Source of the DNA: Oscillospiraceae bacterium
GTDB lineage: Bacteria; Bacillota; Clostridia; Oscillospirales; Oscillospiraceae
Assembly (NCBI GenBank): GCA_020025345.1
Contig: JAHHSH010000070.1
Location: 1-8,121, forward strand
Direction of reading: 5' to 3'
Length of the DNA stretch: 8,121 nucleotides
Shown here: positions 1 through 6,483 of the stretch, piece after piece
Numbering within the stretch: position 1 is the stretch's first letter
Layout of the letters: each line of letters opens with the position of its first letter
Notes under the pieces: model-generated
The model's input: the letters and a program-made list of their open reading frames with translations, nothing else
Told to the model about the DNA's origin: nothing
Database searches by the model: none
Made by a program: the position numbers and the translations under genes

Positions 1-5
1 TGTCT

Positions 6-566
6 ATGGAAGATAGAGAGATCGTTCAACTGTATTGGAATAGAGAGCATAGAGCAATCAGCGAAACAGACTCCAAGTATGGAAGTTACTGCAAGACCAT
101 TGCACAAAATATATTGGGAAATAAGGAAGATGCAGAGGAATGCGTAAATGACACATATCTAAATACCTGGAACTCCCTTCCACCCCACCGGCCATCTGTT
201 CTGTCTGCTTATTTGGGGAAGATTACCCGTAACTTGGCGTTTGATCGTTATCGTTCGCGCCATGCAGAAAAGCGCGGTAAAGGTGAAATGAGTTTCGTTC
301 TGGATGAATTAGCAGAGTGCGTGTCAGGGACAGATAGTGTGGAGGATGAAGTAGGCAGGCGTGAATTGATTCGGGCAATCAATGATTTCCTTGCGACCCT
401 GCCGAAGGAAAAGTGCAGTATTTTCCTGCTTAGATATTGGTATGTCCAGCCAATAGCAGAAATCGCAAAGAAGTATGGGATGATAACAGGAAACGTGTCT
501 GTTATCCTTAGCCGCATTCGCGTAAAGCTGAAGGAATACTTGATAGAAAGGAGTTATGACATATGA
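6..566 (+). CDS. ECF-type sigma-70 family RNA polymerase sigma factor
   Basis: The 186-residue product has the two-domain build of an extracytoplasmic-function sigma factor, which directs RNA polymerase to a small set of promoters. Sigma region 2 spans roughly residues 23-93: an acidic DAEECVND helix (42-49), then TYLNTWNSLPP and ITRNLAFDRYRS (73-84), the core-binding and -10 recognition part. Sigma region 4 spans about 132-178, starting LPKEKCSIFLLRYW and holding a helix-turn-helix around IAEIAKKYGMITGNVSVILSR that should contact the -35 box. The length is normal for an ECF factor. The start at 6 fits the family's usual N-terminus, but its ribosome binding site lies outside the window. The stop overlaps the next gene's start by ATGA, so the pair is translationally coupled and the neighbour is probably its regulator. 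Base composition is more AT-rich than the genes to the right. The signal and target promoters are not visible. Confidence 0.93.
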   Translation: MEDREIVQLYWNREHRAISETDSKYGSYCKTIAQNILGNKEDAEECVNDTYLNTWNSLPPHRPSVLSAYLGKITRNLAFDRYRSRHAEKRGKGEMSFVLDELAECVSGTDSVEDEVGRRELIRAINDFLATLPKEKCSIFLLRYWYVQPIAEIAKKYGMITGNVSVILSRIRVKLKEYLIERSYDI

Positions 567-1372
567 AGAAGGAAGATTTATTCAGCCTGATGGGGGAAGT
601 GGACGAGCAGAAGGTGGCGGATGCGCAATCCTTGCCTGTAAAAAGATCTCCGTGGTTAAAATGGGGGGCAGTGGCAGCCTGCATATGTTTGGTGGCAGTA
701 AGTGCGTTTGCTTTGCACATTGCGCCTGCACCTACAGGAGAAGAAAAGCTATACATAAGCATGGGGGATGTTTTCATCAATGAGCTTTCCGACATGGAGC
801 CAGATGCCTCCAAACTGAGGAGGGATCTTACTTTATATGAGAAAGTATTGTGGGATGAACCCACCGTAATGGATTATTACGGCAAGAATCTTGTGCCTGC
901 TTATATTCCGGAAGGTTTGATGGCTGCACCCGGAAATGGAAAAGGCTATGCTTACATCCGGAAGTCAGATGGAAAAGTCGTTGAAGATGAGGTGCGGCTT
1001 GGTTTCTATCACGCCTATTATGAAGATGGTACACCCAAGTTAACCGACGGTGTAGCCGCCCCAAAAGGATTTTATCTTCGTGCATCCAAACTGGGTCTTA
1101 TCCATGAATGCTTTTATATGATGCCGGAAAATGAGGTGAAAACCTCTGATATGAACGGCACTCCTGTCATGATCGGCTACCGTTCCATGCCATATGGTCC
1201 ATACAGTGCGGAAACGCATGAACCCTCCGGATACTATGATCTATATGTTGCTGAGTTTAAATTCGATGGCATTGACTATCAGATTGTTGCAGAGCAAATG
1301 GAAAAGGAAGACGTAATCAAAGTTGTTGCTTCTATTGTTTCTGGGGAGGTAGAAGTAGAAATAATAGAGTAA
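563..1372 (+). CDS. Single-pass membrane protein, putative anti-sigma/sensor partner of the upstream ECF sigma factor
   Basis: The 269-residue protein has a short charged cytoplasmic N-terminus (about 1-33, beginning MKKEDLFSLMGEVDEQKV), one hydrophobic segment (about 34-53) and a long extracytoplasmic domain (54-269) rich in Tyr and acidic residues. Placement directly after an ECF sigma gene, with an ATGA overlap at 563-566, is the usual arrangement of a sigma factor with a membrane anti-sigma regulator; the role is inferred from this. No zinc-binding HxxxCxxC anti-sigma motif is present, so it is not of the classic ZAS type. The C-terminal part ending in FKFDGIDYQIVAEQMEKED (about 233-251) resembles the DUF4367-like sensing domains found on such Firmicutes proteins, but I cannot confirm the family. 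AGGAG at 548-552 lies 10 bases before the chosen ATG. An earlier ATG at 556 is in another frame and too close to the ribosome binding site. Confidence 0.8.
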   Translation: MKKEDLFSLMGEVDEQKVADAQSLPVKRSPWLKWGAVAACICLVAVSAFALHIAPAPTGEEKLYISMGDVFINELSDMEPDASKLRRDLTLYEKVLWDEPTVMDYYGKNLVPAYIPEGLMAAPGNGKGYAYIRKSDGKVVEDEVRLGFYHAYYEDGTPKLTDGVAAPKGFYLRASKLGLIHECFYMMPENEVKTSDMNGTPVMIGYRSMPYGPYSAETHEPSGYYDLYVAEFKFDGIDYQIVAEQMEKEDVIKVVASIVSGEVEVEIIE

Positions 1373-1401
1373 TACAAGGCTTAATACCGTCACAGGCATA
1401 G

Positions 1402-1436
1402 AAAGAGGGCGAGACTTTCATAGTCTCGCCCTCTTT
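1402..1436. terminator. Bidirectional hairpin terminator between convergent genes
   Basis: A perfect 15-bp inverted repeat (1402-1416 against 1422-1436) with a 5-base loop lies 29 bases after the sigma-partner stop and 6 bases before the 3' end of oadA on the other strand. The stem has a GC-rich core (GGGCGAGACT) with AAAGA/TCTTT ends that give only short U-tracts in either direction. The position between two convergent transcription units supports a shared terminator; the weak U-tract lowers confidence in full efficiency. Confidence 0.8.
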
Positions 1437-1442
1437 GCGCCG

Positions 1443-2894
1443 TTATAGATTTTTCATCACGTTTTCATCACACACTACGGAGATGGAGCGCACACCGTCG
1501 GATGTGGCGGGAGCGGCAGGTGTGGCAGCCTTTGCGAGCTGATCCCGATGTTCCAAAAACTTGGGAGCTACTTGAGGGAAGAGTGCCAGACTCAGCACGT
1601 CCTCGTCGCTCTTGGCAATGTCCTTGAACTCTTGACGGTACTTTTCCAGTTCCGGTTCGAGGAGATCAGCAGGACGGCAGGTGATCACGTCCTCCGCCGC
1701 GATCCCGGCTTTGGCGCGTACCTCCGGGTTTACCTCACCGGGCAGGGCACCGTATTCCCCTCGAAGAACTGCCTTGGATTCCTTGGGGAAGACCTTGTAG
1801 CGCTCATCCATGATGACGTTCATCACGGCCTGCGTGCCTACGATTTGGCTGGTGGGGGTGACAAGGGGAGGATAACCGAAATCCTTACGGACGCGGGGAA
1901 TCTCCGCCAGCACATCGTAGTATTTATCCTCTTTCCCGGCCTGCTTGAGCTGGGAGATCAGATTGGAGAGCATACCGCCGGGCACTTGATAGAGAAGGGT
2001 GTTGGTGTCCACGTTCAGCACCTTGGGATCTAAAATCCCGTCGTCCTTCAGCCGCTGTGCTACCTTGCGGAAGTGAGCTGCGGCGTCGGACATCTTCCCA
2101 AGATCCAGCCCGGTATCGCGCGCCGTACCCTGCAATGTGGCCACCAGAGACTCGGTGGCAGGCTGGGAGGTACCGTTGGCCAGAGGGGACAGGGCGGTAT
2201 CTACAATGTCCACACCGGCGAAGGCGGCCATCAAAAGGGTCATATCGCCGGTACCGCTGGTGTTGTGGGTGTGGAGGTGGATGGGGACAGAGACCGTCTC
2301 CTTCAGCGCCTTCACAAGGGAGTAAGCGTCCATGGGCAGCAGCAAATTGGCCATATCCTTGATGCAAATGGTGTCAGCCCCCATTTGCTCCAGCTCCTTG
2401 GCCAGCTTCACGAAGTAGGTCTCATCGTGGATGGGGGAGATGGTATAGGACAGCGTTGCTTCCACCTGTCCGCCGTACTTTTTGGTGGACTTGATGGCCT
2501 GTTCCAGATTGCGCACATCGTTCAGCGCGTCGAAAATGCGGATGATATCAATGCCGTTTTCAATGGACTTGCGGCAGAATAGATCGACCACATCGTCGGC
2601 ATAGTGCTTGTAGCCCAGAATATTCTGACCGCGGAAGAGCATTTGCAGCTTGGTGTGCGGCAGACCCTTCTTCAGCTTACGCAGCCGTTCCCACGGATCT
2701 TCGTTGAGAAATCGCATACACGCATCGAAGGTGGCGCCGCCCCAGCACTCCAGAGAGTAGTAGCCGATGGAGTCCAGAATTTCCAGCGCCGGAAGCATTT
2801 CCTTGGTCGTCATGCGGGTAGCTGCCTGGGATTGGTGCGCATCACGCAGGATGGTATCGGTGATCAGCAGGGGGTTATTTGACAAAAATTCCAT
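1443..2894 (-). CDS. oadA: Oxaloacetate decarboxylase alpha subunit, carboxyltransferase without biotin domain
   Basis: The 483-residue protein is the cytoplasmic carboxyltransferase of the Na+-pumping oxaloacetate decarboxylase: it moves the carboxyl group from oxaloacetate to biotin, releasing pyruvate. The HMGL-like TIM barrel fills about residues 8-280, with TDTILRDAHQS (12-22; D13 a metal ligand), ECWGGATFD (49-57), MLFRGQN (85-91), IKDMANLL (178-185; K179 the carboxylated lysine) and HLHTHNTSG (206-214; H208 and H210 metal ligands). The conserved PYC/OADA region follows, with NGTSQPATES and VPGGM. Klebsiella-type OadA carries a C-terminal biotin domain after a Pro/Ala linker; here the protein stops soon after such a linker (about 452-464), and biotin is carried by the separate gene at 4190-4528. 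Pyruvate carboxylase subunit B is the main alternative, but the adjacent oadB and oadG decide for the decarboxylase. A GAGGT ribosome binding site lies about 8 bases before the ATG, 20 bases after oadB. It is the last gene of the operon. Confidence 0.95.
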   Translation of the reverse strand: MEFLSNNPLLITDTILRDAHQSQAATRMTTKEMLPALEILDSIGYYSLECWGGATFDACMRFLNEDPWERLRKLKKGLPHTKLQMLFRGQNILGYKHYADDVVDLFCRKSIENGIDIIRIFDALNDVRNLEQAIKSTKKYGGQVEATLSYTISPIHDETYFVKLAKELEQMGADTICIKDMANLLLPMDAYSLVKALKETVSVPIHLHTHNTSGTGDMTLLMAAFAGVDIVDTALSPLANGTSQPATESLVATLQGTARDTGLDLGKMSDAAAHFRKVAQRLKDDGILDPKVLNVDTNTLLYQVPGGMLSNLISQLKQAGKEDKYYDVLAEIPRVRKDFGYPPLVTPTSQIVGTQAVMNVIMDERYKVFPKESKAVLRGEYGALPGEVNPEVRAKAGIAAEDVITCRPADLLEPELEKYRQEFKDIAKSDEDVLSLALFPQVAPKFLEHRDQLAKAATPAAPATSDGVRSISVVCDENVMKNL

Positions 2895-2914
2895 GAAGCA
2901 ATACCTCGCTTTCC

Positions 2915-4177
2915 TTAGCCGAACAGGGAGATCAGCACACCTGCGGCAATGGCAGAGCCAATCACGCCGGCCACGTTGGGACCCATAGCATGCATCAGCA
3001 GGAAGTTGCCGGGGTTGGCCTCCTGGCCCTCTTTCTGGGCCACACGGGCGGCCATGGGCACGGCGGAGACACCGGCAGCACCGATGAGGGGATTGATCTT
3101 CTCTTTCAAGAACAGGTTCATAAACTTAGCCAGCAACAGACCACCGGCAGTACCTACGCTGAAGGCCACCACGCCCATGAGCATGATGCCCAGTGTTTTG
3201 ACGGACAGGAAGGTGGCGCCGGTGGCCGTAGCGCCTACGGAAATACCGAGGAAGATGGTGACGATGTTCATGAGCTCATTTTGCACTGTTTTGCTCAGAC
3301 GATCGGCCACGCCGGACTCCTTGAAGAGATTACCCAGCATCAGGCAGGAGATCAAGGGGGCGGCGGAGGGAACCAGCAGGGAGACAAAGATGGTCACAAC
3401 GATGGGGAAGAGAATCCTCTCCCGTTTGGACACAGTGCGCAGCGGTTTCATCACGATTTGCCGCTCCTTCTTGGTGGTCAGCAGTTTCATGATGGGAGGC
3501 TGGATTACGGGGACCAGCGCCATATAGGAATAGGCCGACACGGCAATCGGTCCTAAAAGTGCCGGAGCCAGCATGGCGGCAACAAAGATGGCGGTAGGGC
3601 CGTCTGCGCCGCCGATAATACCCACAGAGGCAGCCTCTGCACCGGTAAAGTGCAGGAACACACGGCAGCCCACATAGGTCATAAAAATGCCCAGCTGTGC
3701 CGCAGCACCCAGCAGCAGGCTTTTGGGATTGGCAATCAGAGGACCGAAGTCGGTCATTGCACCTACACCCAGGAAGATAAGGCAGGGGTAAATTCCCAGC
3801 TTGATGCCCAAGTAGAGAATATCAATAAGACCCACACCGATGGTTTGCCCCACGCTGACGGAGGAGAGCACATCGGCGGAAACGCCCAGCGCTTCCATTT
3901 CTGTCAAAAATTCTGCGGTAATGGGTGCGCCGCCCAGAAGATCCCAGTGGATGTGTCCACCGGCATAGAGAATCTCATGGAACATATTGGCACCGGGCAG
4001 ATTGGTCACCAGCATACCGATGGCAATAGGAACCAAAAGCAGCGGCTCATATTTCTTTACGATGCCCAGAAACAGCAGTACGCAGGCGATCACGATCATC
4101 ACCAGACATTTCCAGTTATCACCCACAAAAAACTGGGCAAAACCTGTACTTTGCAGGAAGTTTACAATAGCATCCAT
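2915..4177 (-). CDS. oadB: Sodium-pumping oxaloacetate decarboxylase beta subunit
   Basis: This 420-residue, very hydrophobic protein is the membrane carboxybiotin decarboxylase and Na+ channel of the complex: carboxybiotin is decarboxylated and the energy drives Na+ out of the cell. Hydrophobic segments occur throughout (for example 24-59, 115-140, 154-176, 184-226, 255-282, 303-355 and 394-420). The family signature GIIGGADGPTAIF (186-198) is intact and contains D192, counterpart of the aspartate shown to be essential in Klebsiella OadB. SYMALVPVIQPP (217-228) and the C-terminal HAMGPNVAGVIGSAIAAG (396-413) are also conserved. Length is within the family range. Related beta subunits of methylmalonyl-CoA and glutaconyl-CoA decarboxylases look alike; the OadA-type alpha subunit next door sets the substrate as oxaloacetate. 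The gene starts 12 bases after the biotin carrier gene, with GGAGG (4184-4188) 6 bases before the ATG. Confidence 0.95.
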   Translation of the reverse strand: MDAIVNFLQSTGFAQFFVGDNWKCLVMIVIACVLLFLGIVKKYEPLLLVPIAIGMLVTNLPGANMFHEILYAGGHIHWDLLGGAPITAEFLTEMEALGVSADVLSSVSVGQTIGVGLIDILYLGIKLGIYPCLIFLGVGAMTDFGPLIANPKSLLLGAAAQLGIFMTYVGCRVFLHFTGAEAASVGIIGGADGPTAIFVAAMLAPALLGPIAVSAYSYMALVPVIQPPIMKLLTTKKERQIVMKPLRTVSKRERILFPIVVTIFVSLLVPSAAPLISCLMLGNLFKESGVADRLSKTVQNELMNIVTIFLGISVGATATGATFLSVKTLGIMLMGVVAFSVGTAGGLLLAKFMNLFLKEKINPLIGAAGVSAVPMAARVAQKEGQEANPGNFLLMHAMGPNVAGVIGSAIAAGVLISLFG

Positions 4178-4189
4178 GGGGCGCCTCCG

Positions 4190-4528
4190 TTACTGGATGA
4201 CACACAGCAGAGTGCCGGACTCCACGGCGGAACCCTTGGCGGCGTGAACGGACTGAACAACGCCGTCGTGGGGAGCCATGATCTCATTTTCCATTTTCAT
4301 GGCTTCCAGAATCATCAGCACCTGGCCGCTTTTGACGGTGTCGCCGTTGGCTACATTTACAGAGAGAATATTGCCGGGCATGGGCGCGGTGATCTTTTCG
4401 CCATCGGCAGGAGCAGCTGCGGCGGGGGCAACAGGTACTGTGGCAGCAGCTTCGGTAGCTGTGCCGCTCATCTCCTCCAGTTCTACCTCATATGCAGTAC
4501 CGTTGACAGTTACCTTGTACTTTTTCAT
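4190..4528 (-). CDS. Biotin carboxyl carrier protein subunit of the oxaloacetate decarboxylase
   Basis: The 112-residue protein carries biotin between the alpha-subunit active site and the membrane beta subunit. It starts with a short beta-like segment (MKKYKVTVNGTAYEVEL), continues with an Ala/Pro-rich flexible linker (about 22-43) and ends in a biotinyl domain (about 45-112). The attachment motif EAMKMEN (75-81) has K78 as the lysine to be biotinylated, and TAPMPGNI (47-54) is the usual partner motif of this fold. In Klebsiella this domain is fused to the end of OadA; here it is a free protein, as in many clostridia. GAGGAGG (4537-4543) lies 8 bases upstream of the ATG and the gene starts 18 bases after the gamma subunit stop, so it is clearly part of the operon. 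A biotin carrier for acetyl-CoA carboxylase is the alternative by sequence alone; context argues against it. Confidence 0.94.
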   Translation of the reverse strand: MKKYKVTVNGTAYEVELEEMSGTATEAAATVPVAPAAAAPADGEKITAPMPGNILSVNVANGDTVKSGQVLMILEAMKMENEIMAPHDGVVQSVHAAKGSAVESGTLLCVIQ

Positions 4529-4546
4529 AACTTGTTCCTCCTCAGA

Positions 4547-4813
4547 TCAGACTCTTTTAATAGATACGATGCGAATGGCAGAAGTATCGGTATGCAGATT
4601 TTCTGCAACGGCGGCAGTGATCGCTGCCAGCAGTTCTGCCTTTTTCTCGGGGGGCAGGGATGTTTCACTCACGGATGTCTGCGGGGGATTTGTAGTGGTG
4701 CCCTTCCTGCAGCAAAGGCGCCCCATAATACGCAGCAGAACAACGAGACAGGCTAAACCAAGAAATACGGTTCCCATGCCCATCAGACAGACAAATAGGT
4801 TGGAATATTCCAT
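4547..4813 (-). CDS. Oxaloacetate decarboxylase gamma-chain family small membrane subunit
   Basis: The 88-residue protein matches the layout of the OadG family, which anchors and assembles the alpha and beta subunits and in studied members binds Zn2+. One transmembrane helix lies near the N-terminus (about 6-28, with the typical GMGTVFLGLACLVVLLRIMG), followed by a hydrophilic Thr/Pro/Ser linker and a C-terminal helix ELLAAITAAVAENLHTDTSAIRIVSIKR, characteristic of the family. The open frame continues 24 codons upstream to an ATG at 4885, but the start at 4813 is preferred: it gives the usual short N-terminus before the membrane helix, a GAAGGG element lies about 10 bases upstream, and the likely -10 promoter box (4847-4852) falls inside the longer frame. 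It is the first gene of the four-gene decarboxylase operon. Confidence 0.87.
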   Translation of the reverse strand: MEYSNLFVCLMGMGTVFLGLACLVVLLRIMGRLCCRKGTTTNPPQTSVSETSLPPEKKAELLAAITAAVAENLHTDTSAIRIVSIKRV

Positions 4814-4846
4814 AGCTTTCAGTCCCTTCAAGTATGATATGTTAGT

Positions 4847-4875
4847 ATTGTACCAAACATTTGGTAAGATTACAA
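4847..4875 (-). promoter_or_regulatory. Probable sigma-A promoter of the oxaloacetate decarboxylase operon
   Basis: On the minus strand a TTGTAA -35 box (4870-4875) is separated by exactly 17 bases from a TACAAT -10 box (4847-4852). The -10 box lies 33 bases before the gamma-subunit ATG at 4813. The -35 matches consensus at four of six positions and the -10 at five of six. No other promoter-like pair fits better in this divergent intergenic region. Confidence 0.62.
4851..4866. promoter_or_regulatory. Candidate operator inside the oad promoter
   Basis: TACCAAA (4851-4857) and TTTGGTA (4860-4866) form a perfect 7-bp inverted repeat with a 2-base centre. It sits in the spacer between the -10 and -35 boxes and touches the -10 box. 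A dyad in this place would let a dimeric repressor block RNA polymerase. The protein that binds it is not identified, and it does not look like a Rex site. Confidence 0.45.
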
Positions 4876-4980
4876 ACCAGAACACAAAAATCGTGACATT
4901 GACGAACAGAATGAATTTTTCGTTGTCAGTTCACACAAAGAATTCCAGAGGAAAAAGTGCTTTTCTTTAAGAGGAAATTG

Positions 4981-4989
4981 TGTTAAAAT
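4981..4989 (+). promoter_or_regulatory. Possible extended -10 promoter of sfsA
   Basis: TGTTAAAAT (4981-4989) reads as a TGn extended -10 element followed by TAAAAT, 30 bases before the sfsA ATG. The expected -35 position (4961-4966, TTTTCT) is poor, so the call rests on the extended -10 alone. The 206-base region 4814-5019 otherwise holds only the divergent oad promoter and ribosome binding sites. Confidence 0.4.
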
Positions 4990-5019
4990 GACGTTTCAAG
5001 AGAAAAAGGAGACGGTTTT

Positions 5020-5694
5020 ATGCAGTATGGAGCTATACAGAAGGGAACGTTCATAGATCGCCCGAACCGCTTTATTGCCCATGTAGATATAGACGGGCAG
5101 TCGGTGGTCTGCCATGTGAAAAATACGGGGCGCTGCCGGGAACTGCTTGTGCCGGGGGCAGAGGTATGGCTGGAGCGGGGAACGAACCCCAAGCGCAAGA
5201 CAGCCTATGATCTGATTGCTGTGCGCAAAGGAGAAAAACTCATCAATATGGATGCCCAGGCACCCAACAAGGTGTTTGCAGAATGGGTCAGCCAGTTTGA
5301 ACCGGCGCTGACGGAGCTGCGCGCTGAATATACCTACGGGAAATCACGACTGGACTTCTGCCTTCATACGGCGGAAGGGCTCCATATGGTGGAGGTGAAG
5401 GGCGTCACGCTGGAGAAAGACGGCCATGCCTGTTTTCCGGATGCGCCGACAGAGCGCGGGGTCAAACACATCCATGAGCTGATCCACGCAGTGGAGGAAG
5501 GCCACCGTGCCAGCGCTGTTTTCATCATTCAGATGGAGGATGTGGTAGATTTTGCTCCCAATGATGTGACCCACCCGGCTTTTGGCGATGCACTGCGGCA
5601 GGCGGCAGAAGCTGGCGTTAAAATTGTAGCAGTAAACTGCCATGTAAAGCCGGATAGCTTAACAGTATTTGGGCAGGTTCCGGTGCTCCTTTGA
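5020..5694 (+). CDS. sfsA: SfsA family protein (DNA-binding/putative nuclease fold)
   Basis: The 224-residue protein is a full-length SfsA. In Escherichia coli the gene was named for stimulating sugar (maltose) fermentation and the protein was reported to bind DNA; its molecular function is still unclear. Family motifs are intact: RPNRF (14-18), CHVKNTGRCRELL (31-43), YGKSRLDF (106-113), MVEVKGVTL (123-131) and CFPDAPTERGVKH (138-150). The N-terminal part to about residue 80 is an OB-like region; the rest resembles the PD-(D/E)xK nuclease fold, with D112 and E125-x-K127 in the positions of the catalytic residues (inference from the motif and known family placement). AAGGAG (5006-5011) lies 8 bases before the ATG. 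It is monocistronic, divergent from the decarboxylase operon and followed by its own terminator. Confidence 0.95.
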   Translation: MQYGAIQKGTFIDRPNRFIAHVDIDGQSVVCHVKNTGRCRELLVPGAEVWLERGTNPKRKTAYDLIAVRKGEKLINMDAQAPNKVFAEWVSQFEPALTELRAEYTYGKSRLDFCLHTAEGLHMVEVKGVTLEKDGHACFPDAPTERGVKHIHELIHAVEEGHRASAVFIIQMEDVVDFAPNDVTHPAFGDALRQAAEAGVKIVAVNCHVKPDSLTVFGQVPVLL

Positions 5695-5700
5695 ATAGGA

Positions 5701-5714
5701 TTTCAACGTTGAAA
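5701..5714. repeat. 14-bp perfect palindrome after sfsA
   Basis: TTTCAACGTTGAAA reads identically on both strands. It starts 6 bases after the sfsA stop and 4 bases before the terminator stem. A role is not evident; it could be a protein-binding site or part of a 3' end structure. Confidence 0.7.
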
Positions 5715-5718
5715 ATAA

Positions 5719-5750
5719 GAAAAAGGCACGACTTTTGTCGTGCCTTTTTC
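5719..5750. terminator. Bidirectional rho-independent terminator between sfsA and the Nudix gene
   Basis: A perfect 14-bp stem (5719-5732 against 5737-5750) has a GGCACGAC core, a TTTT loop, an A-tract on the left and a T-tract on the right. The tracts give a U-run for either direction of transcription. It lies 24 bases after sfsA and 9 bases before the 3' end of the convergent Nudix gene, serving both. Confidence 0.92.
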
Positions 5751-5759
5751 ATGGGTAGA

Positions 5760-6374
5760 TTATTGATTTGCCAGATGGAGCAGCCAATAGGTGATCCGTG
5801 CCGTCAATCCCCAGAGGGGATAGGGGAGATCCTCGTAGACGGGAACCTCCATTCGGCCGCTTTTCCATGAGTAGTCGGGGGATGCCTGCACCTTTTTGTA
5901 GGGGAAGCGATCGTCTACCATAGGCTGAAGTGGGTAGCGGTAGAATTTGGGTGGATGGGACAGAAGTTCCTCCACAGGAATGAGGAGTGTGTGATCTACC
6001 TCCGCCGGATTGCAGCGGATGTTCTGTAATGCCGAGGGAGAAACTTTGGCAAGAATGGGGTACATCAGCGCATCGGAGCGAAGATAGAGAAAGTCTAACG
6101 CACCGATGATCTCAATGTCGTGGGACGGAATACCCAGTTCCTCTTCTGTTTCGCGCAGAGCGCACTGTACGTTGGATTCTCCCGGTTCCAATTTCCCGCC
6201 GGGAAAGCAGATCTCTCCGGCATGATGCTGAAGAGCGGCAGAGCGTACCTCGTAGAGAAGAGAAAGTCCTTCCGGCAGCTCTACCAAAGGCACCAGCACG
6301 GCATAGCACGCCCGTGCCTGCTGCAGGGTGGGAACATGGTGGCGAAATGCCTTTTCAAATGTCTGTAACTCCAT
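5760..6374 (-). CDS. Nudix hydrolase, probable CoA pyrophosphatase (NudL-like)
   Basis: The 204-residue protein carries a complete Nudix box, GX5EX7REUXEEXGU, at residues 60-82: G60, E66, R74-E75, E78-E79 and G81-I82, with the glutamates binding the catalytic Mg2+. Just before it, LYEVRSAALQHHAGEICFPGG follows the LLxxRxxxLxxHxGxxxFPGG pattern typical of the CoA-pyrophosphatase branch, which splits CoA or acyl-CoA into phosphopantetheine and 3',5'-ADP in the cytoplasm. The C-terminus PLWGLTARITYWLL is also usual for this branch. The open frame extends upstream to 6605, but that part is an Ala/Val-rich out-of-frame reading of the neighbouring Cys-rich gene and its terminator. The start at 6374 has AGGAGG (6381-6386) 6 bases upstream and a promoter behind it. 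The exact substrate remains inferred. Confidence 0.92.
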   Translation of the reverse strand: MELQTFEKAFRHHVPTLQQARACYAVLVPLVELPEGLSLLYEVRSAALQHHAGEICFPGGKLEPGESNVQCALRETEEELGIPSHDIEIIGALDFLYLRSDALMYPILAKVSPSALQNIRCNPAEVDHTLLIPVEELLSHPPKFYRYPLQPMVDDRFPYKKVQASPDYSWKSGRMEVPVYEDLPYPLWGLTARITYWLLHLANQ

Positions 6375-6402
6375 GGTACACCTCCTGCGGATATTACTAA
6401 GG

Positions 6403-6431
6403 AGTATAACACAGGATTGCCAGATGCACAA
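6403..6431 (-). promoter_or_regulatory. Probable promoter of the Nudix hydrolase gene
   Basis: On the minus strand TGT-TATACT forms an extended -10 (TATACT at 6403-6408, TG just upstream), with a weak TTGTGC -35 box at 6426-6431 and a 17-base spacer. It lies between the terminator at 6441-6470 and the Nudix ATG at 6374, so the Nudix gene can be transcribed on its own. Confidence 0.55.
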
Positions 6432-6440
6432 TGGAGAGAA

Positions 6441-6470
6441 ATAAAAATCCCCCCGTCCGGAGACGGGGGG
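6441..6470 (-). terminator. Rho-independent terminator of the Cys/Gly-rich small protein gene
   Basis: A 9-bp stem, CCCCCCGTC (6449-6457) against GACGGGGGG (6462-6470), has a 4-base loop. Read on the minus strand it is followed by ATTTTTAT (6448-6441), a U-tract. It starts 14 bases after the stop of the small gene at 6484 and lies upstream of the Nudix promoter, insulating the two. Confidence 0.88.
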
Positions 6471-6483
6471 AGGTAGACTAAGC

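Noticed and set aside
1548..2882. Several plus-strand frames of 60-170 codons opposite oadA
   Set aside because: All are shadows of the conserved alpha subunit, with low-complexity antisense translations and no start signals.
3650..4756. 368-codon plus-strand frame opposite oadB, the biotin carrier and oadG
   Set aside because: It is antisense to three clearly conserved genes, is rich in His/Gln as expected from antisense reading, and shows no recognisable domain.
4848..4875. TTGT...ACAA pair in the oad promoter as a possible Rex site
   Set aside because: The half sites are 28 bases end to end, far longer than the 18-base Rex operator, and the inner bases do not match.
4814..4885. 24-codon N-terminal extension of the gamma-subunit frame
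   Set aside because: It covers the likely -10 box and would add an atypical N-terminus; the ATG at 4813 fits the family and has a ribosome binding site.
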